This document shows, piece by piece, positions 1 to 51,872 of a stretch of DNA of 64,000 nt. The position numbers were made by a program, and so were the translations under genes. Source of the DNA: Hippasteria phrygiana (lineage: Eukaryota; Echinodermata; Asteroidea; Valvatida; Goniasteridae); the NCBI GenBank assembly GCA_037893225.1, contig JAZGUH010000331.1, forward strand, positions 682,001 through 746,000. The letters are read 5' to 3'. Under the pieces are notes generated by a model. That model ran no database searches and had not been told where the DNA came from. It saw only the letters and a list, made by a program, of their open reading frames with translations. Position 1 is the stretch's first letter. Every line of letters starts with the position of its first letter.

Positions 1-933
1 CTGCTTGATGGTGTTACAACCTCCATATGCCGAGGAATGGTTTTCGCCACAACGACAGCATTTGACTTGGTCTCTTTGTTGACACTGATCAAAAGAGTGA
101 GCTCCACCACAGCGTACGCAGCGAGTTGTACTGCGGCAGTTTGACGCAGTGTGTCCCAATCTCTGGCAGTTGAAACATCGGATTACAGGGGGGATGTAGG
201 GTTTTACAGTGAAGTATTCATAGCCTAGTTGTACTTTAGTAGGGAGGGTTGTTGAGTTGAATGTCAGGCATATAGAGAGGCTTTTTTCCAGCTGGCCATC
301 TTTTCTTCTCATCAGCCGTCTGATGTCGATGATATTGGATTTATCCAGGGCCAGTCGAAGGTCATCGTCTGTGACGTCAATAGGAATGCCGGTGATGACC
401 CCCTTGCTCTGGGTCTCAGACTTGGCGTATTCTGCTGTCACGGCCCACTGGTCTAATTGTGTTATCTGTTTGAGCTTTTTGGCTTGGCCTGGGTTGTAGC
501 ATTTAACTGTTAGACCACCTTGGTTGTTTTTTGATACATCTTTTATCATGTTTCCGCCTATTTTGTTCAGGGCTTTAGCGATCTTGATGGGGTTAATTTT
601 AGCCAGTTTTACATCAGGTGAGTTTATTAGAACCATAGTTGGTTGGTTTGGGGGGGTTTGGGTGTTACGTCGTTTAGGATTATTTGCTTGGTCATTGTCT
701 GATTCTGAATACACTTCGTTATATGTTATGTTAGCAGAATTAGGTCGTTTTCTGGATGATCTGGTTTGCGATTGGGATTGGGAATCATCAGTCTGTGCTT
801 GACTCATTAAGACGTCTAGGGTTGAGCGGGGTTGTTCATATCTATGAGCAGCCAGACCTTGAAAATCCATAGGGGTATTTTGAGATAGCTGATCCCATGT
901 TATATTATCAGAGTCAGTCCCATTATCGGCCAT
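1..933 (-). CDS. Non-LTR retrotransposon ORF1 (gag-like, zinc knuckles), partial
   Basis: An open frame of 311 codons runs leftward from an ATG at 933-931 to the window edge without a stop, so the 3' part lies outside. The N-terminal half is hydrophilic and rich in Ser/Gln/Asn. The C-terminal part carries three zinc knuckles: C-x2-C-x4-H-x4-C at residues 253-266 (starting RCFNCQRLGHT), C-x2-C-x3-H-x4-C at 275-284 with an extra Cys at 272, and a third Cys/His cluster at 292-306. This is the usual ORF1 layout of Jockey/CR1/I-type LINEs, whose ORF1 product is an RNA-binding nucleocapsid-like protein. No frameshift or stop is visible, so this may be a young copy. The clade cannot be fixed without the reverse transcriptase, which is outside the window. 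Confidence 0.85.
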   Translation of the reverse strand, partial: MADNGTDSDNITWDQLSQNTPMDFQGLAAHRYEQPRSTLDVLMSQAQTDDSQSQSQTRSSRKRPNSANITYNEVYSESDNDQANNPKRRNTQTPPNQPTMVLINSPDVKLAKINPIKIAKALNKIGGNMIKDVSKNNQGGLTVKCYNPGQAKKLKQITQLDQWAVTAEYAKSETQSKGVITGIPIDVTDDDLRLALDKSNIIDIRRLMRRKDGQLEKSLSICLTFNSTTLPTKVQLGYEYFTVKPYIPPVIRCFNCQRLGHTASNCRSTTRCVRCGGAHSFDQCQQRDQVKCCRCGENHSSAYGGCNTIKQ

Positions 934-1195
934 TACTGACCGATACTAGGTCTTAGGGCCTAGATGGGACTGCCCAGGACTACGTTATCTAATATTAATA
1001 AGACACGGCCTCTTGTTTGCTTAATATTGCTTACCAACAGCTATTTTCTCCAGGGAATAGATGGCAGGAAGGCTCGATGAAAAGGTTGATCACTGTCAGT
1101 TAGTGACGCACCAGAATTTTTCAAATTAACCACGCGATCTGAGAGCAGCCAATAGGCACGTCCGATCAGCCCGAAGCCCAGCACGAAAAACTACG
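934..1195. other. Probable 5' leader of the LINE, otherwise unassigned
   Basis: This stretch lies directly upstream of the minus-strand LINE ORF1. It has no coding potential and is the likely 5' untranslated region of the retrotransposon plus flank. The exact element boundary is not visible. Confidence 0.35.
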
Positions 1196-1199
1196 GTCA

Positions 1200-1285
1200 T
1201 GGTACCAACTATACTTGGGCCATTCCCATCTATAGTTGGGCCGGTACCAACTATAGTTGGGCCGGTACCAACTATAGTTGGGACT
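1200..1285. repeat. Array of CCAACTATAGTTGG palindromes (left)
   Basis: Four near copies of a roughly 22-bp unit, each containing the perfect palindrome CCAACTATAGTTGG or a one-base variant, separated by GGGCC/GGTA spacers. A related, more degenerate set lies at about 2420-2560. Together they look like the subterminal repeats of one DNA element. Confidence 0.7.
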
Positions 1286-1789
1286 AAACGCGACGGGGTG
1301 TGTCGTATTTATTGTAAGGCGCATGACTGAAAAAGCCATTCGTCATGATTATGCAAGATCACGGGTTTGGGGCCGGCTGCACTGTTATGCAAATCTATGG
1401 CCGGGGCACGTGTATAAACATGTATGTACAAATTTGTGCATGGACGGTTATGAAAAAATTGAAGGCCAGGAGTACGAGTAAGGTGGGGTCATTATTGAGT
1501 CTCCATGGGGGGGGGGGGGGTCGAGTTGTGTCGGGCGCGGGCTGCATGGTCGCTTTCTTGCTACTTCGCGTCGCTCATACACATGAAAAACAGTTTCACA
1601 CTCTTGAACAAAAGGAAACAGACATAAAGTTTTGTTTTCTCAAATATTTAATTAGCATGTGATTGGGGTAATAGTGCCGAGTAGGGCCTTACACTTGTCT
1701 CGATTCCTTCACATTTTTCGTCTGCATGTAACAATACAAAAATACAGTGCAATTTTATATTAATTCGTTAATTATTTGTTATTTAAATA
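1286..1789. other. Unassigned segment with a 14-G run
   Basis: No gene is recognised. The segment lies between the left palindrome array and the 128-bp tandem array and contains a run of 14 G at 1507-1520. The short open frames here are not conserved-looking. Confidence 0.4.
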
Positions 1790-2215
1790 AAGTGAAATGT
1801 GTTCAAGTAATAAGAATGAGTTTTCAGTGCCTAGTGCAGTCCATCCTTCCCAACCATATAGTTCGGACCACTACTTTGTGGCAGGCAATGCATAACATGG
1901 CTGATAATTTTTAAATACGATAAAATTGTGTTCAAAGTAATAAGAATGACTTTTCAGTGCCCAGTGCAGTCCCAACCATAGTTGAAACCACTACTTCAAT
2001 CATGGCCCAACTGTGGCAACCATAACACGGCTGATAATTTTTAAATAAAGTGAAATTGTGTTTAAGTGATACGAATGAGTATTCAGTGCTTAGTGCATTC
2101 CCAACCATAGTAGGGACCACTACTAAGTTCAATCCTGGCCCAGTCGTGGTGACAGGCAGTAACCACAACATGGCTGATAATTTTTTAACAAATTATGAAA
2201 TTATGTTTAAATTTG
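1790..2215. repeat. About 128-bp tandem repeat, three copies plus a partial
   Basis: Units begin near 1793, 1923 and 2051, with a partial unit at 2198. Each starts with a GTGTTCAAGTAATAAGAATGA-like segment, carries a CCCAACCATAG box and ends with GGCTGATAATTTTTAAAT. The internal CCCAACCATAG resembles half of the palindrome that forms the flanking arrays, which ties the minisatellite to the same element. Confidence 0.75.
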
Positions 2216-2419
2216 TTAAATAGTGAAGCGTTGGCGTTGCTGATTTCGTCCATGGTATGATGTTTAGCAAGATTGGCCTGCTAACCAAAAATAATAGCCG
2301 GCCGGCCGGCCAGCCACTTGCGTCGAACCCACGAAACGTCCTTTTCCAAGCCTGGCGCGACATATGCATAACGTTATTGTAATTTATGCATATATTCACG
2401 CGCGGTTCCGTATCCCCGC

Positions 2420-2560
2420 CCCTTCAATCCCAACTGTAGTTGGGATTTCCCAACTACTATACTCCGTTGCGAATTGCATGCAGTTGGGACCGGTCCCAAC
2501 TACAGTTGGAGCCGGCCCAGGTATAGTTGGGCCAATGCCATAGTTGGGGCGTAACAACTG
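2420..2560. repeat. Array of CCAACTATAGTTGG-like palindromes (right)
   Basis: Variants of the palindrome (CCCAACTGTAGTTGGG, CCCAACTACAGTTGG, TATAGTTGGGCC) recur here about every 20-40 bp. It is the counterpart of the array at 1200-1285, so the 1.2-2.6 kb block may be one element or the 5' region of a larger one. Confidence 0.6.
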
Positions 2561-2655
2561 CATTGGACCGTTGTGACGGCGTATTGAATTGTATTTGTAG
2601 ATCATAGATGTTTTGCCGGTTTGCTGACCAAATATCCACCATCTGTTTAGACACT

Positions 2656-2784
2656 ATGGATTACTCTAAGTTTAAAGTCTCACAGTTGAAGAAGGAATTG
2701 AAGAAACGTGGGTTGCGGGTGACAGGATTGAAACAAGAAATGGTAAATGCTGAGCATGCTGAGAATCGTCGTTTTTTGGATTGA
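2656..2784 (+). CDS. Tiny SAP-domain ORF (42 aa), probably a transposon protein fragment
   Basis: An ATG at 2656 opens 42 codons. The peptide contains FKVSQLKKELKKRGLRVTG followed by LKQEMV, the helix-extended-helix signature of a SAP DNA-binding motif. The motif normally continues with an -NRL- helix; here the frame runs instead into AEHAEN and a TGA, which suggests a frameshift near 2745. SAP motifs occur in nuclear DNA-binding proteins and also in proteins of some DNA transposons. Because it directly follows the palindrome array, I read it as the N-terminus of a decayed element-encoded protein. It is not an exon of VMP1. Confidence 0.6.
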   Translation: MDYSKFKVSQLKKELKKRGLRVTGLKQEMVNAEHAENRRFLD

Positions 2785-3169
2785 GTGCAAATTAAAGTTA
2801 AACATAAAACACGTTAAAACCTACATGTTCACCACGTTCGATGAAGACAATAAACCTTTTTGACATTATCAATGCATTGTGGGTATGGAGGCCAAACAAA
2901 CCAAGCCTATATGGCACTGTGAACCAGTCCAAATATTAATTGATTTTATGCTAAATATAAAAAATATCTGTCATAATGAGAGATACTCTTTTCACATATC
3001 TTTGCATGAAATAATTAATAGCCCCACTCACTGCTGGCGGATTTTGACATCGGGCTGATGATCCTTAGCCTAGGCTTAGCCACTCGTCCTACCCATATGT
3101 TTGTGTGGTGAGAACTTCAAAAATTTGTGTGGTGGGGTAGCGCTATCTGGACAGCGTTTTTAACAGTCT
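2785..3169. other. No feature identified
   Basis: AT-rich sequence without a recognisable gene, RNA or repeat structure. Confidence 0.4.
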
Positions 3170-3270
3170 GGCTGTAAATGGTTCCTTTTTAAACTTCTGT
3201 CATTTTACTGTCACCAATACAATTTACATGCATAGTTTGACAGAAATTTAAAAAGGAACCATTTACAGCC
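3170..3270. repeat. Short hairpin repeat
   Basis: Arms of 33 bp at 3170-3202 and 3238-3270 are inverted copies with one mismatch (GGCTGTAAATGGTTCCTTTT at the outer end) and enclose a 35-bp loop. This is a foldback miniature element or the remnant of one. Confidence 0.75.
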
Positions 3271-3295
3271 CTACATTGTATATATAGTCAGACTC

Positions 3296-4293
3296 CTAGC
3301 CCAGTATGGACTCCCTTCGCGTTGCAAGGGAGTCCAGAATATGAAGCTACTGGAAGTAGTCGAAAAAAATTAGAAACAAAATTACAATATTTTTACCTCA
3401 CTGTAGACACTAATTTCACGCCCATTATACTCTTTGTGTCTTTATCTATCCGTCCGTGAGGTTCACAAATTCCTTATGCTTCGCTGGCCGACATTTTTCA
3501 GGAAAATAAACTCAAAAGCAACGTTAAACTTGTAGACTCTTTTCATCAGTTTCAGACCAAGTATACGTACATAAAACGTATGTGTGCGTATAATTACGCG
3601 TGCACGCAAGCACTAGGCCGCGCGCGCGTGCACGCACAATGCGCATGCGTGATTTGCCTAGTAACTGACCCCCTAACGCGCAGGCACAATAACTTGCGTA
3701 ACGTTCGTGTTCGTAGTGAGGATCCTGCCTGCGATATGCCATATTCCTTCAAAACAGCATCGATTACGTCGTCCATAATAGCCTCCCAAATTCGTTCTTA
3801 TTATCTTCTATAGCCCAAAACAGATTTGGAACTTTAAAAGTATCTGTAGACTACACAGAAAACACTTTTCAAGACCGTCCGTACCGCGCAGCCAGCCCAA
3901 ACGGTAGTGCGCATGCGAGTGGTTGCCAGGCAAATCGCGCGTGCGCATTGCGCCTGCGCTGCACGCAGCAGCATCGCACGCAGAATTTCGGAGGTTGCGC
4001 GCGCGCGTATGTCATGTAACTCGGTATGAAACTGATGAAAAGAGGCTACAAGTTTAACGTTGCGTTTGAGTATATTTTCCTGGAAAACGTCGGCCAGCGA
4101 ATCATATGGAATTCCTGAACCTAACGGACAGATAGATAAGGACACAAAGAGTATGTGTGGGCATGAAATTAGCTTCTACAACGAGGTAAAACGTGAAAAA
4201 AATCCTGTTAAAGTTTTGATTTCAATGAATGCGACATCTCGTATCCAGGACGTTAGTCGTAGTGCAATGAAGACATCGTTCAACCTGGGCTAG
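3296..4293. mobile_element. Foldback DNA transposon with 8-bp target duplication
   Basis: The element begins CTAGCCCAG and ends with its exact inverse CTGGGCTAG. It is flanked by direct repeats TCAGACTC at 3288-3295 and 4294-4301. Long internal inverted arms (about 3394-3565 against 4018-4200, extending inward through GC-rich CGCGCGCGTGCACGC-type sequence) make it a near-palindrome of 998 bp. An 8-bp duplication is typical of hAT-type transposition. A related unoccupied sequence at about 13,372 (CTAGTCGGACTCCCTATTA) supports the insertion point. Confidence 0.8.
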
Positions 4294-4301
4294 TCAGACT
4301 C

Positions 4302-4800
4302 CCTATTATCGCGGCAACTCTATTATCGCGGCATCAGAAATTTCTCTTTTTTTTGCATTGCCAAAACTCCTTCGTGTTGCCATTTTTCATTCAGTTCATC
4401 AGGCATTAAGGACTTCCTGCTGAGTTGTATAAAAATGACGATTATAGAAATGTTGTGTCGGGACTTTTAATGATTTTTAATAAATATTCACGTTTTCCAA
4501 AACTTGTAAATTTTGCCTCACCGTGTCTGCTAAAAAGTACTGTCTATATTTTAACATAAATCTTTAACCCTAACCCTGCCAGACGCAGCACAGTGATGTG
4601 GTGACAGCTTGATCTTGCTGCACTCTGCATACAAGTCAATGTGACAAAGTATGCAATCTGATGATGCTTCTGGCAGGGTTTCTAGCCAAAATACCCTGGA
4701 GGGTTAGGGTTAATGGTGGTCTGTCCATGGAAGTTCCATTGTCTGGTTCCCATTCTACAGCTACAAACGCAAAATGACGCCAAAGGACGATATTTAAAAA
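4302..4800 (+). repeat. Dispersed repeat family R, copy 1
   Basis: The same roughly 450-bp sequence (tandem TATTATCGCGGCA boxes, CATTAAGGACTTCCTGCT, GCCTCACCGTGTCTGCTAAA, TGGTCTGTCCATGGAAGTTC) occurs here, inverted at 6838-7135, and again at 13,377-13,830. This copy is hit by two nested insertions: the foldback element at its left edge and the TTAA element at 4568-4709. Confidence 0.8.
4568..4709. mobile_element. TTAA-flanked miniature transposon
   Basis: Ends CCCTAACCCTGCC and GGTTAGGG are partly inverted, and the element is bounded by TTAA at 4564-4567 and 4710-4713. The R copies at 13.6 kb and 6.95 kb lack the insert and read CTTCAATGG where this copy has CTTTAATGG after removal. That is direct evidence for insertion into one TTAA site, as in piggyBac or Kolobok transposition. 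Confidence 0.75.
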
Positions 4801-4811
4801 AATTTTAAAAT

Positions 4812-4960
4812 CTGAAGTACGGCGCGCACGGCATGCATGCCGTGTGTCCGTTACCGTCCGCCAGGGTTGATAAAAATCATGATTTAATTTATTTTTTTTC
4901 AAATCGGATTTTCTTTATTTAAATTGGATTTTTTTATTTAAATCAATTTTTTTTTTTTTT
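4812..4960. repeat. Inverted partner of the repeat at 7735-7950
   Basis: TCTGAAGTACGGCGCGCACGGCATGCATGCCG through CCGTTACCGTCCG (4812-4862) recurs inverted at about 7896-7948, and both lie beside A/T tracts built of GATTTAAATC-like words. Confidence 0.7.
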
Positions 4961-5088
4961 TTTTATCATCGTACCATTGGCATAAAACATTTGTTTCAAA
5001 TAAGTCAATTTAAATGACCATCATTGAAAGTCAAGTACTATAACCACACACAATTGTTCATGAAATCAGTACTGAAATCCCTTTCATT

Positions 5089-6500
5089 CAGGGGTCGATT
5101 TAGAAAAAAAAAATCGCATGCACTGGTGCATGTAGACCGAAAAAGTTACATGCACAAAATAAATTTTACATGCACAAAAAAGTGTGCACACAAGTCATAA
5201 CCCAAAAGAACAATAGGTAGACATATTTGTTGTTTTAAAATGTGTTTTCCTACAAATTTTCAAATGTAGCTATTACATGGACGTGCTGTTAAGAGTATTG
5301 TTTTGCTTTGTAAATATAATGTGTTTTTGTACAATTGGTATTCGCTGTTTGTTTATTTCATCAGTGGTAATTAGCAATCTCTGGCACGATCGCGAGAAGA
5401 CAAAGGCGAAGTTACGTTACTACTGTAGTATCATGTTCCACGGTGTCAGAAGACTGTTTGATATTTTGATACCGAAATATCGGCCCAAAATATTGCGATA
5501 TTATCGTGATGACGTCACTTTTTCCTTACCGGAAAAACGGAGGAATAATTTTTCTTTTTAAATACCTGATGGAAATCACCACGTGTACAGCATCATGAGA
5601 TCGGGCCCACCGGGATCGGACCCGCCGGGACTGAGCTCGATCGGTTCCGCTAAAATTCAATATCAGGGCCGGCCACCGAGAGATCGCGAATCGGGCCGGG
5701 GGCCGAGGCCGCGCTGGCAATTGGGGCAGGAAGGATCGGGGGCCGGGTTGATGACAAGGCTTCACTTGTTGAGTAGTTGGAGTACTACGACATTTACCTT
5801 CAGTTGGCTTCCTTGCGGCACTAGAAAGACGAGCGTTTGTTTCTATTTCGAGACTGTTGATTTATAGTAACAGCTGATAATTTATACCATGGACGCCCAA
5901 ATCACACGTCATTGAGCTGTCAAAAACATTGTTTTGCATGTCTTGTGCACAATGCATGTGCCGCACGCGTTTGTCGTTTCTCAAGACGACTTTCGCTTCG
6001 TGTTAGATGCGTGTACATGCATTGTACACTGGGAATAAGATGGTGGCATTCAGTGCGGTTGCTTGCACTTGACCAAGACTAGCAACAAAGCAACGCGCAC
6101 GCGCAGATGCGCTTTTGGGGTTGGCTTTATTGATCAATTGCTCTAACCCCAGGTCGCGGGGGCCGGGTTAACGAGTCTTTTCTCAAGTCAATGTTAGCTG
6201 CGTGTACGTAAATTGTACATTGGGAATAATATGGTAGCAGATCGGTTGCGGTTGTTTGCACTTGACCAAGACTACAACGATGGTAACATGCAGGCACGCA
6301 CACATCATGTCGATCGTTGCGTGCAATAAATCGGGTGCGCGTTGTGCATGTGATACGTTGTTCAACATGGGGAAATATACCAGCAGGTACATGCCTAAAA
6401 AGGTACATGCACAGCGTGCACGTTGTACCAGAGGTTTACGTGCACAGAGGAAAAAGTACATGCACCAGTGCATGCGTGCACCCGTCTAAATCGAACACTG
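5089..6500. mobile_element. hAT-like element with CTTTCATT target duplication
   Basis: Starts CAGGGGTCGATTTAGA and ends with the inverse of CAGTGTTCGATTTAGA. It is flanked by exact 8-bp repeats CTTTCATT at 5081-5088 and 6501-6508, both hallmarks of hAT transposition. Subterminal GCATGCACTGGTGCATGTA motifs are inverted at the two ends. The interior holds a core (about 5450-5870: CCGAAATATCGG, GGGCCCACCGGGATCGGACC, CCTTCAGTTGGCTTCC) shared with elements at 21.1, 31.6 and 38.2 kb. No intact transposase is present, so it is non-autonomous. Confidence 0.85.
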
Positions 6501-6643
6501 CTTTCATTGATCATATTCTAGAATACAAAGTTTGTCTTAAAATCTCTGTTACAGCATCACCATCATATACATGTATACTGCACATTTCTAATCCAAGTTG
6601 ATAACAGGAACCCCCCTCCTCTCTACGGTAAGCACCTAAAAAG

Positions 6644-6754
6644 ACCAACCAAAATGACATCGTCACGCCTTGTGCCTATTCAATAAAGCCTTGTGCCTAT
6701 TCAGTAAGGCCCAGTGCGCTTTCAGTAATACATGACGATGTCGTTTTGGTGGTT
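6644..6754. repeat. Small hairpin repeat
   Basis: ACCAACCAAAATGACATCGTCA at 6644-6665 is inverted at 6733-6754. The loop has a short internal tandem of CCTTGTGCCTATTCA. Confidence 0.7.
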
Positions 6755-6837
6755 CTGAAACAATGCCTTCCCCTCTCTACACACAACCATGGTGGAATAA
6801 AACTATTTAATGCAGCCACCATATTTTTTTTAACGCA

Positions 6838-7135
6838 CTGTCCTTATTTTGATCCTGTTAAAGTTTTTATGGTTTTGCAGTGGAAATATTGTCTTTCGCC
6901 GTAATTTTGCATTTGCAGCTGTAGAATGTGAACCAGACAATGGAACTTTCAATGGACAGAGCACCATTGAAGATTTAGGCCTATGTTAAAATATAGACGG
7001 TTTAGCAGAGACAATGAGGCAAAATTTACAATTTTGGAAAACGTAAATATTTATTAAAAAGTCCCAACACAACATTTATTAATTGTAATTTTTATACAAC
7101 TCAGCAAAAAGTCCTTAATGCCCGATGAACTGGAT
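6838..7135 (-). repeat. Dispersed repeat family R, copy 2
   Basis: Inverted partial copy of the 4302-4800 repeat. It lacks the TTAA insertion and so serves as an unoccupied reference site. Confidence 0.75.
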
Positions 7136-7146
7136 AAAAAATCGGC

Positions 7147-7240
7147 ACTCGGGGAGTGGAAGGGAAGGGGGAGGGGAAGGGCGGGTGGGGGGGGGGGAGG
7201 GCAGGGGAGGGGGTCAGGTCAGGGCGGGGGTATCAATTGA
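7147..7240 (+). repeat. G-rich tract with quadruplex potential
   Basis: Many G runs of three or more within about 90 bases, on the plus strand. The match to the G3+N1-7 quadruplex pattern is visible by eye. No function is implied. Confidence 0.6.
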
Positions 7241-7487
7241 TGGGCGCATTACAACATGCATGAGTTATTTAAACCTTTATGTATATGAGAGGAATACTGT
7301 ATATTACATGCAGGTAGTACATTAACATTACACACACAATGTACTTCAGAATCATATGCATTGTACACAAGATAAATGTAGTACACTGTTTCAGGAAACT
7401 GGCCTTATACATCCTTTTAGAGTGAGTATAAGCGATTTAAAGTTAATGACAGTCAGGTTTGAATAACAGAAATTGTTTTTACATTAA

Positions 7488-7699
7488 CCCTAACCTTCCC
7501 TAACCTGCCAAAATCAAACACCCCTTTGTGTTGAATTTTGTGTGATTGGGTACTGTAGAGCCTTGGCACCATCACTTTGCATGGGACTTGATGCCCTGAT
7601 TTTGTCTAAGTACAAAGAATGTGCCATTGGTTTACTACACAGTGTTGGAGTTTGTGTGGTTAGGGAAGGATTCTAGTAAAAAGGCTTGGGCTGTTAGGG
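7488..7699. mobile_element. TTAA-flanked miniature transposon
   Basis: TTAA copies at 7484-7487 and 7700-7703 bracket ends CCCTAACCTTCCC and GTTAGGG. Same end type as 4568-4709 but a different interior. Confidence 0.65.
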
Positions 7700-7734
7700 T
7701 TAAACAAATTACAGAAATTACAAAAAAGTCAAAA

Positions 7735-7950
7735 CGTGATTTTTATTAGTGATTTAAAAAAAAAATTTCCAGCGATTTATATCATGATTTAAATCAATGA
7801 TTTAAATCGAGTGATTTAAATCGAACAACAGTGCCGTCCGCATCGCATGTACTGGAAACTAGTGCATGTGTACGTAGTGATCGATGCGCGCAATGCGGAC
7901 GGTTACGGACACGACGGCATGCATGCCGTGCGCGCCGTACTTCAGATTTT
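7735..7950. repeat. GATTTAAATC-rich repeat, inverted relative to 4812-4960
   Basis: Contains several GATTTAAATC palindromes (about 7740-7822) followed by GCGGACGGTTACGGACAC and GGCATGCATGCCGTGCGCGC, the inverse of the 4812-4862 segment. Confidence 0.65.
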
Positions 7951-8362
7951 TGACATATAATCATGAGGTTGTCTGGTCTGACCCGCGCACATGACCCAGC
8001 CGGCCGGCAACAGTCGCATCGTGCATGTCGTGTCATTCGCTGTCGGTACGGATCGGAGATTTTTTTTTACTTTTTTCGAAAATTTGAACCGCTTCCGGCA
8101 AACTTTTGCTTGGCGCACACAAGGTGAGGATGTACATTGTAAATGAGGATATTACAGATTTTTGGGGAAAACTGTGCAGCGGTTTTCGTGCGCACAGTGT
8201 AAACGTGACTGCATAGAATCAACTTTCTTATTCTTGCTGTATTAGCCTATGGAAAAAATAGGCTTCTTTTTATGGGGTTCCTGTAGGGAACCTCATAGTT
8301 CTAGGGGTAATGTACATGTAGGGCTAATCGGAGATACCGCCTGGTTGAGACGTCATAATGGT

Positions 8363-8428
8363 TACAAGGGATTGTGGGAAGGAAACGGGAGCATTTTTTT
8401 GCGCGTTTCCTTCCAACAATCCCTTGTA
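8363..8428. repeat. Hairpin repeat
   Basis: TACAAGGGATTGTGGGAAGG (8363 on) is inverted at 8404-8428 with a short T-rich loop. A second small hairpin around GGGGTTCCTGTAGGGAACC lies just upstream at about 8275-8295. Confidence 0.65.
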
Positions 8429-8430
8429 CT

Positions 8431-10167
8431 TTTTTTTTGTTTTTTTTGTTTTTTTTGTAGGGTAAACGTCCCTAATTTCGGCACGTCCCAAATTTCGACA
8501 CCCCTATATAAATAGTTAACTAGCCCACCAACGCGGTCACGTGACCACCCATGTTGTTATCCAGTGACACAATGAACTCCCGCCCTTGGGTTTTCAACCA
8601 CAAATAACTTTTAAAACATTTGTTTCTTGCAAAAAAACTGATGAAAAATCTCTCCGCAAAAGAGGAACTATTTGTTTCAAGTTTTTAGGATTCCTTGTAA
8701 GATGGGGTTAAAGATGAAAGTGATAATTCCAGCATTTTTGTTTATGTCAAAGTGGTTAAAATGGAAGTTTTGTGCAGCTGTCAGTGGAAAATCATTTGTA
8801 CAAAGTGGTGGTGTGTAGTCTTATGGGAGATGACGAAATTAGGCGCAGGGATCGGAAAGTGACCCCAATTTCGGCACGTGATAAACAACCTACGCTCTGC
8901 GGCATCATCACTCACAAAAACATGTAATGAATATCATATGCATGGAATGACATATATTTTGTCATGCACATAAAGTTGGTTTTGGTGACTGCTCAATATG
9001 GAGGTATCCTGAATCCATCAAAATCCTGGAATACCGCTAGGCTTACAATCCTCAATCCATAAAAATCCCCCAGTTTTCAATATGGAGGTATCCTGAATCC
9101 GCCGAAATTCTCCAAAACAGGGTTTGGATTTTGATGGATTTAGGTAGGTTAGGGTTAAACTTTACAGTAGATTTAAAAGTTTTAAAAAATGTTCAGATGC
9201 AAACTACTATTTGCAAATAAATTTTTCAGTTCACTTAGCGCCTTATACCTGCTTGTTTGCTGCATTTTTTTGTTTTTAAGAAAAGGGTGCCAAAATTGCG
9301 ATCACGAAATGCCAAACTTCCGCACTGGGAAAAATTCCGTCTGTCACCGAATAAAACTATTCTTTCCATTGCACGAATGTGAAACATTTGTTTATACAAC
9401 AGTGTACAACACTTGAATAAATTGATGGTATGACCATGCAATGGAAGTTCTATTCACCGTTGAATAGAATGTAAGAATCTCTTGTATGATCTGGAATTCC
9501 TGAGGTGTTGTCTAAAGGTATTTTACCCTGTAAAAATGGATATAAAAATTTTAAGGGGGTGCCTTTAGGCAATACAAACAAAATGTTGATCTGGGGTCCT
9601 CATTTTCATTTTTGGCCAGTCTCACCCCTGTCAGATGGCAGAGACTTATTCGGGTGTATGATACATGTAGCCAATATATTCTTTAAAAAATTTGTTGATG
9701 AGTTATTTTGGAAGATTGAGTTTTAGTACTACATTGTATTCTTATGATCTTTTGGCAAGAGGTTCCTTGCATCAACAAACAAAATACATGTAACACCCTT
9801 GTGCATAAATTGTTGGAAAGAATGTCAAAGAGTTGAAAACTGCCACCGCTTTTCAATTCCAATGAAAGCAAGCATTTAATTATATTGTAAATTACATGCG
9901 AGAACTAGTTGAAGTGCATATATCCATTTCATATTTCCTTAAAAAGTTTGTTTTGAAAACATTTTTGATTTTCTTAGTTCAGTGCGATTAAAAAGGTACT
10001 GTTTTTGATACCCTATGACCTTGGAAACCATTTAACAGGGTTAAATACATTTGTTACCAGGAGTTTTGTTATGAGGTCTTCTGTTTCAGTTTTGATCAAA
10101 ATCAGCACACACATTGGATGTAGAATTTGCACAGAATGATGTTTTCATTTTTATGTTTTACACATAG
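8431..10167. other. Region upstream of the first visible VMP1 exon
   Basis: No coding exon recognised. It contains a sequence built on CCCAATTTCGGCACGT (about 8475 and 8867), duplicated CAATATGGAGGTATCCTGAATCC words (about 8996 and 9080) and a fragment (about 9345-9420) related to the foldback family at 17.3-18.6 kb. The VMP1 promoter and any 5' untranslated exon presumably lie in or upstream of this interval; I cannot point to them. Confidence 0.4.
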
Positions 10168-51495
<41,328 letters not shown>

Positions 51496-51870
51496 CGACT
51501 GACAAAGAGATGGTCCAAGTTTCTATCTAAAGACAACAAAGGGTTTGTGAGTAAAGATTCCGGTAATAAGGTTAGTTTGGCGTGATTTGAAAGGCATTAC
51601 ATTGTTTAAGCATAAGCTCTGGATAAACTTGGTACCTGGTGGAGTTCTGGTGCAGGTTACATAAAGAATACTGTGATATTGATCAAGTTTCATAGCACCT
51701 TTTGACTTACTGATATGTTAACTCTACGCTCAAAATGAAATGATTGCAATTTTGCAAACTACATTTGCAAATTTGTAAGATTTTTTAATGTGCCAAAATT
51801 TTGAACATTTCATGAAATTTCATCAAATAAGCCATATGGGAAATTGACTGCTTTAATACATTTTTTGAGT
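51496..51870. other. Probable VMP1 3' untranslated sequence
   Basis: Follows the stop codon directly. No AATAAA within this part; the nearest clear one is at 52,643. The 3' end of the transcript cannot be placed. Confidence 0.4.
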
Positions 51871-51872
51871 AA

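Noticed and set aside
4812..7950. One 3.1-kb composite transposon bounded by the inverted CGGCATGCATGCCG repeats
   Set aside because: The order of flanking repeats is not mirrored and no target duplication was seen; annotated only as an inverted repeat pair.
8095..8130. Possible 5' untranslated exon of VMP1 with donor CACAAG|GTGAGG
   Set aside because: Consensus donor only; no promoter motif or transcript evidence, so it was not annotated.
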